A stretch of 64,000 nt of DNA, taken from NCBI RefSeq assembly GCF_007743815.1, contig NZ_CP036265.1, forward strand, positions 1,666,323 through 1,730,322. Direction: 5' to 3'. The DNA comes from Alienimonas californiensis. Lineage in GTDB: Bacteria; Planctomycetota; Planctomycetia; Planctomycetales; Planctomycetaceae. The position numbers and the translations under genes are program-made. Position 1 is the stretch's first letter; every line of letters starts with the position of its first letter. The notes beneath the pieces were generated by a model. That model was not told where the DNA came from. It saw nothing but the letters and a program-made list of their open reading frames with translations, and searched no databases. Of the stretch, positions 29,640-37,989 are shown piece after piece.

Positions 29640-32600
29640 ATGACGGCGAGCCCGATTGCGTTCTCGACAGTCGTCCCGGCGCTCTGCGTCGCGTGGCTCG
29701 CCGCGCCGCCGGCGGATTCGACGCTCGTGGCGCCGACGGAGGCCCTGTCGCCGGCGGAGCAGCAAACGCAGTTTCGCCTGCCGCCCGGCTTTGAGATTCA
29801 GCTCGTCGCGGCGGAGCCGGAGATCGGGCAGCCGATGAACCTCGCCTTCGACGGGGCGGGGCGACTTTGGGTCACGCACTCCACCACCTATCCCTTCCCG
29901 GTCGAGGGGCCGGGCACGGAGCCGCGGGCGGGGGGGCTGGACGGCACGACCCCCGGCCCGCCGCGGGACCGGCTGTCCGTGCTGTCGGACTTCGCGGCGG
30001 ACGGGCGGGCCCGGTCGGTCGAGCACGTCGCCGACGACCTCAACATCCCCATCGGCCTGCTCCCGCTGGACGGCGCGGGGGCGGACGACGCCGGCGGGAC
30101 GCTGGTGTACTCAATCCCGAACCTCTGGCGCACGCCCCCCGGCGGCGGGGAAAAGACGCCGCTCGTCACGGGTTACGGCAACGTCGACGCCCACGGGATG
30201 ACGAACTCCTTCACCCGCGGCCTGGACGGCTGGATCTACGCCTGCCACGGCTTCCGGAACGACTCGCGCCTCGTCGGCTCCGACGGCTCGACGCTGCCTC
30301 TCAACTCCGGGAATACCTATCGGTTCCAGCCGGACGGATCCCGGCTGCAACAATTCACCCACGGGCAGGTGAACCCCTTCGGCATGACCTTCGACCCGCT
30401 GGGGAACATTTATAACGCCGACTGCCACTCCCGCCCGCTGACGTTGTTGCTCCGCGGGGCCTATTACCCGAGCTTCGGGAAGCCGGACGACGGACTCGGG
30501 TACGGGCCGGAGATGATCGACCACAGCCACGGCTCGACCGGCATCTGCGGGGCCGCGTGGTACGACGCCGATCATTTTCCGCAGGAATACCGGGACGCTT
30601 TATATCTCTGCAACCCGGTCACTGGCCGCGTGCACCGCGACCGGGTGCGGTGGGCCGGCTCGACCGCCCGCGCGGACACCCAGCCGGACTTCGTCCGCTG
30701 CGACGACCCGTGGTTCCGGCCGGTCTACGTCACGCTCGGGCCGGACGGGGCGTTGTATCTGGCGGACTTCTATAATGCCGTCATCGGGCATTACGAGGCG
30801 CCCCTCGACCACCCGGCCCGCGACCGGCGGCGGGGCCGGATCTGGCGGATCGTGTGGCGGGGCGAAGGGACGGAGGAACAGGCCGACCCGCCGCCGGCGC
30901 CGGTCGATCTGGCGGTCCTTCCGGCGGACGCCCTTGCCGATCATTTCGCCGATCCGAACATCGCCGTGCGGACCGCGGCGACGCACGAGTGGGTCGACCG
31001 CGTCGGGGCGGCCGGCGCCGCGACGTTGGACGGGCGGATGAACGATTCCGAACCGACCTTCCGTGTGCACGCCGCCTGGGCGCTCCATCGAGCCGGCGGG
31101 CTGACCGACGACCGACTCGCGGCGCTGCTGGCCGACCCGGACCGGACGGTGCGGACGCACGGGGCGAAGCTCCTCGCCGAGCGCGACGCCGCGGACGACC
31201 TGCCGCGACTGAAAACGCTGCTGGCGGACGCCGACCCGTTCGTGCGGCGGGCCGCCGCCGAGGCCCTCGGTCGGCGACCGGACGCCGGGCACGTCCGCCC
31301 GCTGCTGACGGCCCTCGCCGCCGCGGAGAGCGGGACGGCGGACGACGCGATGCTGATCCATCAACTCCGCATCGGTTTGCGGGATTGCCTGCGGGCGTCG
31401 GTCGACGGGGCGCCCACGCTCGCCGCGGATGAGTTCACCTCGGAAGAGCGCCGCCGTCTCGCCGGGGTTCTGGTCGCCGTGCCCACGGCGGGCGGGGCGG
31501 AGGCGCTGGCCGCGCTGCTGGCGCCGGAGGGGCCGCCGTTCCCCCCGGCCGACGTCGAGCGGTTCGTCGCCCACGTCACCCGGTACGGATCGGACGAACG
31601 GCTGGACGAACTGCTGGCGAAGCGGTGGGAGACGACCGCCGACCCGCTGCGTCGCGTCGGGTTGCTGCGGGCGGCCGCGGAGGCGCTGCGGCAGCGGGGG
31701 GCGGATCCGACCGCCGTGCTGGGCGAGCGGGGCCGGGCGACGGCGGCGGCGCTGCTGAACGCGTCCGGCGCCGGGGCGTTCGAGTCGACCGCCGCGGCCG
31801 CCGGGCTGATCGCGGAGTTGAACCTGACGGACGCCGCCGCGGGGCTGCGGGAGCGGCTCGCCGATCCGTCCGTCGGCCGCGCCGCGGCCGGGGCGTTGGC
31901 GGGGGCGTTGGCGACGCTGCGTCGCTCCGCGGCGGCGGACGCGGCGTCCCTGCTGATCAGCGACGGCGGCCTGGCCGGGCCGCAGTGGGACGGGTTGCGG
32001 GCGGCCCTCGCCGGCGGGAACGAACCGGCGGTCGCGGAGGCGGTCGGCGCGGCGTTGAGCGTCGCTCCGGCCCCGCTCCGCCGGGCCGCCGCCGAACGGC
32101 TCGCCGCGGACGCCGCGGGGGCAACCCTGCTGACGACCCTCGCCGAACGCGGCGCGATCCCCCCGCGGTTGCTGATCGACCCGACGGTCGGTCAGCGGTT
32201 GGGCGGCGTGGCGGACGCGGCGCTCGCCGCCCGCGTGGCCGCCCTCACCGCCGACCTGCCCGCGGAGGACGCGGGGCTGGAGGCGCTGCTCGCGGCCCGG
32301 GCCGCCGCCTTCGACCCGGCCGTCGCCTCCGCGGAGCGCGGGGCGGCGCTGTATAAAACGCAGTGCGCCGCCTGCCACGCGGTCGGCGGCGTCGGCGGCG
32401 CCGTCGCCCCGCAACTGGACGGCGTGGGCGTCCGCGGGGTCGCCCGGCTGTGCGAGGACGTGCTCGCCCCGCACCGCAACGTCGACGCGGCGTTTCGCAC
32501 CGTGCTGCTCGTGCTGGAGGACGGCCGCGTGGTCACCGGGCTGCCCCGGCGCACGGAGGGCGAAACGTTGATCCTGGCCGACGCGGAGGGCAAGGAGTTC

Positions 32601-32774
32601 GCCGTGCCCACGACCGCCGTGCTGGACCGGGCCGATTCGCCGCTCTCCCTGATGCCGGGCAACTTCGGCGAAACGCTGACCGAGACGCAGTTCGCCGACC
32701 TGCTGGCCTACCTGCTCGCCCAGCGGGAGCCCGCCCAGCAGGAGCCTGCGGAGGGAGCCTCCGCCGCGAAGTGA
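29640..32774 (+). CDS. PVC-type haem-binding CxxCH protein with HEAT repeats
   Basis: A 1044-residue exported protein of the large planctomycete/verrucomicrobial family. Order: signal peptide; six-bladed propeller membrane-bound dehydrogenase domain (about 45-400) with LPPGFEIQLVAAEPEIGQP, IPIGLLPLDG, GLDGWIYACHGFRND, LYLADFYNAVIGHYE and RRGRIWRIVWRG; Ala-rich HEAT repeats (about 420-880), e.g. DADPFVRRAAAEALGRR; and a C-terminal cytochrome c domain with YKTQCAACHAVGG. Its redox partner is unknown; the family is thought to oxidise carbohydrates in the periplasm. AGGA at 29629-29632 supports the ATG at 29640 over a TTG three bases earlier. It stands alone between the tRNA and a decayed sulfatase. 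Confidence 0.9.
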   Translation: MTASPIAFSTVVPALCVAWLAAPPADSTLVAPTEALSPAEQQTQFRLPPGFEIQLVAAEPEIGQPMNLAFDGAGRLWVTHSTTYPFPVEGPGTEPRAGGLDGTTPGPPRDRLSVLSDFAADGRARSVEHVADDLNIPIGLLPLDGAGADDAGGTLVYSIPNLWRTPPGGGEKTPLVTGYGNVDAHGMTNSFTRGLDGWIYACHGFRNDSRLVGSDGSTLPLNSGNTYRFQPDGSRLQQFTHGQVNPFGMTFDPLGNIYNADCHSRPLTLLLRGAYYPSFGKPDDGLGYGPEMIDHSHGSTGICGAAWYDADHFPQEYRDALYLCNPVTGRVHRDRVRWAGSTARADTQPDFVRCDDPWFRPVYVTLGPDGALYLADFYNAVIGHYEAPLDHPARDRRRGRIWRIVWRGEGTEEQADPPPAPVDLAVLPADALADHFADPNIAVRTAATHEWVDRVGAAGAATLDGRMNDSEPTFRVHAAWALHRAGGLTDDRLAALLADPDRTVRTHGAKLLAERDAADDLPRLKTLLADADPFVRRAAAEALGRRPDAGHVRPLLTALAAAESGTADDAMLIHQLRIGLRDCLRASVDGAPTLAADEFTSEERRRLAGVLVAVPTAGGAEALAALLAPEGPPFPPADVERFVAHVTRYGSDERLDELLAKRWETTADPLRRVGLLRAAAEALRQRGADPTAVLGERGRATAAALLNASGAGAFESTAAAAGLIAELNLTDAAAGLRERLADPSVGRAAAGALAGALATLRRSAAADAASLLISDGGLAGPQWDGLRAALAGGNEPAVAEAVGAALSVAPAPLRRAAAERLAADAAGATLLTTLAERGAIPPRLLIDPTVGQRLGGVADAALAARVAALTADLPAEDAGLEALLAARAAAFDPAVASAERGAALYKTQCAACHAVGGVGGAVAPQLDGVGVRGVARLCEDVLAPHRNVDAAFRTVLLVLEDGRVVTGLPRRTEGETLILADAEGKEFAVPTTAVLDRADSPLSLMPGNFGETLTETQFADLLAYLLAQREPAQQEPAEGASAAK

Positions 32775-32872
32775 CGCGACCGGCCGGTCGTCACGCGTTC
32801 GCGAGTTCCTCGGACGTGGCGCTGCCGAGGCGGGATTTCCGCTGGTCCTGATCGCCGAAACGCCGCCGCTTG

Positions 32873-33180
32873 GCCGTCTTCGCCGCGATGGTGCGGAGCG
32901 TGGACGCCGGCGTGGGACAGATCGTGGACCGTCTACGGGCGACCTGGTCATCACGCGATTCTGTTCCTCAGCGACAACGGGGCCTGGGGGTTCGACCACC
33001 GGGGCGGCCACGCCCTCCGAAGCGGCGGCCGTCACCAGGGAGGTGAGCCTGGCGGCGACGCGGACGGGGAACCGGAGGACGCTCCGCGTGAACGACGGCG
33101 CCGCGGTCGCCGGCGACTCCCCGGGGCTCGTTCCCGTTCAGCCGATCGACCCGCTTTCCGCGGATGCGGAGGTCCGTCAA
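32873..33180 (+). pseudogene. Decayed sulfatase fragment
   Basis: Three pieces of a sulfatase-like protein appear in three frames. Frame A from 32873 reads AVFAAMVRSVDAGVGQIV then DRLRAT. After an apparent one-base insertion near 32945 the next frame reads GHHAILFLSDNGAWG, which matches the conserved sulfatase metal-site segment LILFLSDNGA. Further on, a third frame (about 33040-33170) reads RRTLRVNDGAAVAGDSPG then LVPVQPID, resembling the C-terminal jelly-roll tail of some planctomycete sulfatases. The N-terminal part with CxPSR is missing. I infer a deleted and frame-shifted sulfatase, located next to the carbohydrate cluster; the similarity is read by eye. Confidence 0.65.
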
Positions 33181-33222
33181 AGTGGCGGTCCCGATCGCTC
33201 CCCGTCGGCCCCGGCTCCGGCT

Positions 33223-33256
33223 GGGGCGGACGGGAGACGCGACGCCCGTCCGCCCC
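33223..33256 (+). promoter_or_regulatory. Perfect 12-bp-stem hairpin upstream of the XylR-like gene
   Basis: GGGGCGGACGGG and CCCGTCCGCCCC are exact inverted repeats with a 10-base loop, 20 bp before the annotated TTG start. It may be an operator, a terminator for the relic upstream, or a dispersed element. There is no T-tract. Confidence 0.4.
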
Positions 33257-33275
33257 GCCGCCGACCGCAAAGCCC

Positions 33276-34502
33276 TTGTCCCGCAAATCCGGCTTGAACG
33301 CCCCGCCGCCCGCTTGCGGGCGGGCGCCCGCCCGCAAGCGGGTGGCGCTGCTGGTGGAAACCTCCAGCGGGTACGGGCGAGGCGTGCTCGCGGGGATCAC
33401 GCGGTTCATGCGGATGCACGACGACTGGTCCGTGTTCCTCGAACAGCGGGACCTGACGCAGAGCCCCCCGAAGTGGCTGACCGGGTGGGACGGGGACGGG
33501 GTGATCTCGCGAGCGACCGCCCCGGAGCTGACCGCCGCCGCCGCGTCCGGCCTGCCGCTGGTGGAGATCGCCGACCGGGAGGAAGGCCGGGCGCAGATCC
33601 GGAGCGACGACGCGGCGATCGGCCGGCTCGCCGCCGAGCACCTGTACGACCGCGGCTACCGCCGGTTCGCCTACTGCGGGTTCTCCGGCGAGGCCTGGTC
33701 CGCCCGCCGGGAGCGGGGGTTCGTGGAGTACGTCGAGGGCCGCGGCGGGCGTTGCGAGCGGAATCACGTCTCCTGGTTGGGCCCCGGGGCGCTGCCCTGG
33801 GACGTGGACCGGGGCCGCCTGGGCGAGTGGCTGGCGACGATCCCGCGGCCGCTCGGCGTGATGGCCTGCAACGACGTCCGCGGCCAGCAGGTGCTCGACG
33901 CCTGCGCCGCGCGGCGGTTCGCCGTGCCGGAGGACGTGGCGGTGATCGGCGTGGACGACGACGACCTGCTCTGCCGGCTCAGTTCCCCGCCGCTCTCCAG
34001 CGTGATCCCGGACGCGGAGGGCGTCGGGTACCGGGCGGCCGAACTGCTGGCCGCTCAGATGAACGGCGAACCGACGCCTCCCTCCGCGGAACTGATCCCG
34101 CCGCTGGGCATTGCGACGCGGCAGTCCACCGATGCGGTGGCGATCGCCGACGCCGGCGTCGCCGCGGCGCTGAACTACATCAGCCAGCACGCCTGCCGCG
34201 GGATCTCAGTGGACGAGGTCGTCCAGAACGCCTCGGTCTCCCGCAGCACCCTAGAGCGGAAGGTTCGCAAGCACCTGGGCCGCACGCCCCAGGAGGAGAT
34301 TCGTCAGGTGCAGGTCAAACGCGCCTGCGAACTGCTCCAGACAACGGACCTCACCATCGAGCGAATCGCGGCCCTGTGCGGGTTCGAGCACCCGGAGTAC
34401 CTGCACGTCGTCTTCAAGCGGATCACCGGGCGAACGCCGGGCCAGTTCCGCGCCGACGCCGCCGCGGGCCGCTCGAAGTCGCCGCATCTGGTTGACGCCT
34501 GA
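33276..34502 (+). CDS. XylR-like transcriptional regulator (LacI-type sensor, AraC-type HTH)
   Basis: A 408-residue regulator. Residues about 22-280 form a periplasmic-binding-protein sensor domain without a LacI HTH: RVALLVETSSGYGRGVLAGI, GVISRA, GLPLVEIADR, LYDRGYRRFAYCG and VGVDDDDLLCRLSSPPLSSV-like text. Residues about 295-395 are an AraC HTH pair: GISVDEVVQNASVSRSTLER and LTIERIAALCGFEHPEYL followed by FKRITGRTPGQFR. This is the layout of XylR, which senses a sugar and activates its catabolic genes. Neighbouring dehydrogenase and GH2 genes on the same strand are likely targets. The TTG start at 33276 adds about 22 residues that include a perfect DNA palindrome (33309-33342); the GTG at 33342 is a credible alternative start. 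Confidence 0.85.
   Translation: MSRKSGLNAPPPACGRAPARKRVALLVETSSGYGRGVLAGITRFMRMHDDWSVFLEQRDLTQSPPKWLTGWDGDGVISRATAPELTAAAASGLPLVEIADREEGRAQIRSDDAAIGRLAAEHLYDRGYRRFAYCGFSGEAWSARRERGFVEYVEGRGGRCERNHVSWLGPGALPWDVDRGRLGEWLATIPRPLGVMACNDVRGQQVLDACAARRFAVPEDVAVIGVDDDDLLCRLSSPPLSSVIPDAEGVGYRAAELLAAQMNGEPTPPSAELIPPLGIATRQSTDAVAIADAGVAAALNYISQHACRGISVDEVVQNASVSRSTLERKVRKHLGRTPQEEIRQVQVKRACELLQTTDLTIERIAALCGFEHPEYLHVVFKRITGRTPGQFRADAAAGRSKSPHLVDA
33309..33342 (+). repeat. Perfect 16-bp inverted repeat at the start of the XylR-like gene
   Basis: CCCGCTTGCGGGCGGG (33309-33324) and CCCGCCCGCAAGCGGG (33327-33342) are exact inverted repeats with a 2-base centre, the same geometry as the hairpins at 24151 and 27473. 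If translation starts at the GTG at 33342 it lies in the leader, where it could be an autoregulatory site; if at the TTG it encodes part of the N-terminus. Confidence 0.8.
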
Positions 34503-34587
34503 TCTCAGGGCGGCGCCCCGTCGATTGTGCCGCCGACCTTCCGCGCTTACGGTGAGCCGCCCGCCCCCGGTCCGATCCGACGAAGCG

Positions 34588-35625
34588 ATGAAGGCGCTGC
34601 TGCTCTCCGACCTGAAACAGCTTGAGGTCGTCGACTTCGACACCCCGACGCCGGGCCCGCGGGATCTGCTCGTGCAGGTCCGGGCGTGCGGGATCTGCGG
34701 CAGCGACGTGCACGGGTACGACGGCGGCAGCGGACGCCGCATCCCCCCGCTGGTGATGGGCCACGAGGCCGCCGGCGTCGTCGCGGAGGTCGGCTCCGAG
34801 GTGACGGGCTTTCGGCCCGGCGACGCCGTCACGTTCGACTCCACGATCTTCTGCGGGACCTGTCACTTCTGCCGGCAGGGGCGGGTCAACCTCTGCGAGG
34901 ACCGGCAGGTGCTGGGCGTCTCCTGCGGCGACTACCGCCGCCACGGCGCCTTCGCCGAATACGTCGCGGTTCCCCAGCACGTCTCCTACAAGCTGCCGGA
35001 GGGGCTGTCGTTCGAGCACGCCGCGATGATCGAGGCCGTCTCCGTCGCCGTGCACGCGGTCGGCCGGACGCCGGTGCGGCTGGGCGACACGGCCGTCGTC
35101 GTCGGCTGCGGAATGATCGGGCTGCTGACGATTCAGGCGGCCCGGCTGGCCGGCTGCACGCGGGTCGTCGCCGTCGATCTGGACGCCACCCGGCTGGCGC
35201 GGGCGAAGGCGCTGGGGGCGGACGTGACGCTGAACGCCAAGGACGTCGACGTGCCGCAGGCCGTCCGCGACCTGACCGACGGCCGCGGGGCCGACGTCGC
35301 GTTCGAGGTCGTCGGCACGCCGCCGACGGTCAAGACGGCGATCGACAGCGTCCGCAAGGGCGGGGCGATCACGCTGGTCGGCAACCTCGCCCCGACCGTG
35401 GAGTTCCCGCTGCAATCGGTCGTCACCCGGGAGCTGTCCCTGTTCGGGACCTGCGCCTCCAGCGGGGAGTACCCCGCCTGCATCGACCTACTCGCCCGCG
35501 GGGCGATCCGGGTCGCGGACCTCATCACCGCCACCGCCCCGCTGGAGGAGGGGGCCGACTGGTTCGCCCGCCTCTACGACGGCGAAGCCGGCGCGATGAA
35601 GGTGATCCTCGACCCCACCCGCTGA
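34588..35625 (+). CDS. Zinc-dependent medium-chain dehydrogenase (sorbitol/threonine dehydrogenase type)
   Basis: A 345-residue cytoplasmic oxidoreductase that would oxidise a sugar alcohol or related secondary alcohol with NAD(P). Catalytic zinc ligands are seen in GICGSD (Cys37) and GHEAAG (His59, Glu60); the structural zinc lobe has FCGTCHFCRQGRVNLCED (Cys89, 92, 95, 103). The Rossmann domain shows AVVVGCGMIGLLTIQAARLAG and ends its second strand in VVAVDLDATRL, where the Asp suggests NAD. The exact substrate cannot be told from sequence. It lies 85 bp after the XylR-like regulator and 98 bp before the GH2 gene, all on one strand, so a sugar-catabolic operon is likely. Confidence 0.88.
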   Translation: MKALLLSDLKQLEVVDFDTPTPGPRDLLVQVRACGICGSDVHGYDGGSGRRIPPLVMGHEAAGVVAEVGSEVTGFRPGDAVTFDSTIFCGTCHFCRQGRVNLCEDRQVLGVSCGDYRRHGAFAEYVAVPQHVSYKLPEGLSFEHAAMIEAVSVAVHAVGRTPVRLGDTAVVVGCGMIGLLTIQAARLAGCTRVVAVDLDATRLARAKALGADVTLNAKDVDVPQAVRDLTDGRGADVAFEVVGTPPTVKTAIDSVRKGGAITLVGNLAPTVEFPLQSVVTRELSLFGTCASSGEYPACIDLLARGAIRVADLITATAPLEEGADWFARLYDGEAGAMKVILDPTR

Positions 35626-35723
35626 GCGGACCGCATTCGTCCCAGTCCCGTGCGGCCGGGGCGCCTGAGGCGCGCCGGCCGCACCCGCAGCAGACCTCGT
35701 CCCCTTTCGAGTCGCCCCGCCCG

Positions 35724-37676
35724 ATGACGCTCAAACTCACCCTCGCGGTCGCCGGTCTGGCGGCCCTCGCCGCCCCCGGGGCCGCCCCCGCCGCGGACTG
35801 GTCCCCCGTCGCCGATTCGATGCTCACCCGCTGGGGCAAGACCGTCGAGCCGGAGTCGGCCTGGTCGGAATACCCGCGGCCGACGATGGTTCGGCCGCAG
35901 TGGCAGAACCTCAACGGCCTCTGGCAGTACGCCGTGACCCCCGCCGCCGCCGGCCCGCCGACGGAGTGGGACGGCGAGATCCTCGTGCCGTTCGCCCTCG
36001 AAGCCCCGCTGTCCGGCGTCGGCCGCCGCCTGGGAGCGGACGAGGCCCTCTGGTACCGCACCACGTTCCCCGCCGCGGAGGGCGACGCGAACCAGGACGG
36101 CGACGCGAACCGGCAAGGCGACCGCACGCTGCTGCACTTCGAGGCGGTCGACTACGCCTGCGAGGTGTGGGTGAACGGGCAGTCCGTCGGCACGCACGTC
36201 GGCGGGAACCTGCCGTTCCGCTTCGACGTGACCAAGGCCCTCGCCGCCTCCGACAAGCCGGCGACGCTGACGGTGAAGGTCCGCGACGCGACCGACGCCG
36301 CCGGGGAATATCAGCTCCGCGGCAAGCAGGTGAACGAGCCGGAGGGCATCTGGTACACGCCGGTCTCCGGCATCTGGCAGACGGTCTGGACCGAACGCGT
36401 CCCCGCCGCGGCGATCTCCGCGGTGGACTTCGACACGAAGATCGACGGCTCCGTCGCCGCGACGGTCGCGGTCGACGGGCCGACCGGCGCGGAAGCGTCG
36501 ACCCGGGTGACCGTGCTGGACGGCGGCCAAGAAGTCGCCTTCGCGACCGGTTCCCCCTCCGCTCCGGCCGGCGAGGTCTCGCTGTCCATCCCCGACCCGA
36601 AGCTGTGGTCGCCGTCGTCGCCGCACCTGTACGACGTGAAGGTCGAACTGCTCGACGGAGACCGGGTCGTGGACGCGGTCACGTCCTACGTCGGCGTGCG
36701 TGAGGTCGGCACGGAGCGGGACGGGAACGGCGACCTGCGGCTGACGCTCAACGGGAAGCCGCTGTTCCACTGGGGACCGCTCGATCAGGGCTGGTGGCCG
36801 GACGGGCTGCTCACCCCGCCCTCGGACGAGGCGATGCGGTTCGACGTCGATTGGCTCAAGTCCGCCGGCTTCAACATGATTCGCAAGCACATCAAGGTGG
36901 AGCCCCGCCGGTATTACGCCCACTGCGACCGCGTCGGCATGCTGGTCTGGCAGGACCAGCCCTCCGGCGGGAAAGACGAGCGGACCGGCGAGTGGCCCCG
37001 CTGGCACCGTCTGGCGGACAAGTACCTCGGCGACCCGAAGCGGACCGTCGACTATTCCTCTTTGAAGCTCGACGCCGACTGGCCCGACGCCGCCCACGAG
37101 CAATACATGCGGGAATTGAAGGGGATGGTCGACCATCTGGACGTTCACCCCTCGATCGTCTGCTGGGTGCCCTTCAACGAACGCTGGGGCCAGCACCGGA
37201 CGGCGGAAGTCGGAAAGTGGCTGAAGGAGTACGACCCCTCCCGGGCCGTGAACGTCGCCAGCGGCGGCAACTTCGCCCCGGTCGGCGACATCGCCGACGA
37301 GCACGCCTACCCGCACCCGTTCTTCGACACTGAGGAACCCCGCTACGACGACTTCGTCAAAGTCGTCGGCGAGTTCGGCGGCCACGGCTGGCCGGTGAAG
37401 GGCCACCTCTGGAACGAGTCCACGCGGAACTGGGGCTACGGCGGCCTGCCGAAAACCAAGGAGGAATACGTCAGCCGCTACGAGGAGTCGATCCGGCGCC
37501 TCGCCGACCTGAAAGCGAAGGGGATCGCGGCGGGGATCTACACCCAGACGACCGACGTCGAGGGCGAGATCAACGGCCTGCTGACCTACGACCGGGAGAA
37601 CGTGAAGGTCCCCGCCGAACGCCTGAAGCAGATCGCCGAAGACGCCGGCCTGATCGGTCCGGCGACTGGGAGGTAA
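35724..37676 (+). CDS. Glycoside hydrolase family 2 protein, exported
   Basis: A 650-residue exported glycosidase (beta-galactosidase, beta-glucuronidase or related). A signal peptide (AGLAALAAPGAAPAADW) precedes the sugar-binding jelly roll (about 60-230) with PRPTMVRPQWQNLNGLWQYA, LWYRTTFP, HFEAVDYACEVWVNGQSVG and EGIWYTPVSGIWQTVW; an immunoglobulin-like domain (about 235-330); and the TIM barrel with SAGFNMIRKHIKVEPRRYY. The acid/base Glu is in VPFNERWGQ (about residue 486) and the nucleophile in VVGEFGGHG (about residue 550). It probably acts on plant or algal oligosaccharides, and its neighbours support control by the XylR-like regulator. Confidence 0.9.
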   Translation: MTLKLTLAVAGLAALAAPGAAPAADWSPVADSMLTRWGKTVEPESAWSEYPRPTMVRPQWQNLNGLWQYAVTPAAAGPPTEWDGEILVPFALEAPLSGVGRRLGADEALWYRTTFPAAEGDANQDGDANRQGDRTLLHFEAVDYACEVWVNGQSVGTHVGGNLPFRFDVTKALAASDKPATLTVKVRDATDAAGEYQLRGKQVNEPEGIWYTPVSGIWQTVWTERVPAAAISAVDFDTKIDGSVAATVAVDGPTGAEASTRVTVLDGGQEVAFATGSPSAPAGEVSLSIPDPKLWSPSSPHLYDVKVELLDGDRVVDAVTSYVGVREVGTERDGNGDLRLTLNGKPLFHWGPLDQGWWPDGLLTPPSDEAMRFDVDWLKSAGFNMIRKHIKVEPRRYYAHCDRVGMLVWQDQPSGGKDERTGEWPRWHRLADKYLGDPKRTVDYSSLKLDADWPDAAHEQYMRELKGMVDHLDVHPSIVCWVPFNERWGQHRTAEVGKWLKEYDPSRAVNVASGGNFAPVGDIADEHAYPHPFFDTEEPRYDDFVKVVGEFGGHGWPVKGHLWNESTRNWGYGGLPKTKEEYVSRYEESIRRLADLKAKGIAAGIYTQTTDVEGEINGLLTYDRENVKVPAERLKQIAEDAGLIGPATGR

Positions 37677-37715
37677 ACGGCGGCTTCCGGGCCGACGGCG
37701 ACCCCGGGCCTTCGC

Positions 37716-37856
37716 TCATCCGCTGGACCGACGCGAAAAGGACCTGCGCTCCCGGGGCTCGCCGGGGTTGGGCGTGGCGCCGGTCAGAGACCACGTTCCG
37801 TCGGGGTCGCGGGCGATGAACGGATCGCGGATCCAGCCGCCGGTCGGGTGCAGCGC
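37716..37856 (-). pseudogene. GH43-like gene remnant
   Basis: A short open frame of 46 codons reads HPTGGWIRDPFIARDPDG then TWSLTGATPNPGEPRE before running into unrelated text and a stop. The WIRDPFI...DGTWxLTGAT block is the start of the five-bladed propeller of GH43-type glycosidases (first-blade Asp in RDPF). There is no start codon (a stop precedes it) and no remaining domain, so it is a remnant of a larger gene. The identification rests on one block and is an inference. Confidence 0.5.
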
Positions 37857-37878
37857 CTAGAGCGGTCCGCGGATCGCC

Positions 37879-37971
37879 GTAGCGGCGGCTTCCAGCCGCC
37901 GACTCTCGACACGGCCCTTTTCGAACTCCCGCTCGCTCCGCTCTCGGACGGCGGCAGGATGCCGCCGCTAC
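37879..37971. repeat. Inverted repeat GTAGCGGCGGC...GCCGCCGCTAC
   Basis: The 22 bases starting GTAGCGGCGGC at 37879-37900 are repeated in reverse at 37950-37971 with three mismatches, enclosing 49 bp. The inner parts (GGCTTCCAGCC and GGCAGGATGCC) are the variable cores often seen in the GGCGGCTTCCAGCCGCC dispersed repeats of Planctomycetota. It may terminate the sulfatase transcript, which ends 19 bp away. Confidence 0.7.
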
Positions 37972-37989
37972 GGATCTTCGAGTCCTGTC

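Larger units (their letters stand above)
32775..33275. other. Intergenic region holding a gene relic and two hairpins
   Basis: No intact gene in 501 bp. It contains a decayed sulfatase (see 32873-33180) and a perfect hairpin GGGGCGGACGGG (33223-33234) with CCCGTCCGCCCC (33245-33256), loop 10 bases, just ahead of the XylR-like regulator gene. Confidence 0.6.
37677..37989. other. Intergenic region with a gene relic and an inverted repeat
   Basis: No intact gene in 313 bp. A minus-strand GH43-like relic occupies 37716-37856 and a palindromic dispersed repeat 37879-37971. Confidence 0.6.

Noticed and set aside
30600-33035. An 811-codon minus-strand frame opposite the PVC cytochrome
   Set aside because: Arg/Gly-rich shadow with no motif; the plus strand contains the dehydrogenase domain and CAACH.
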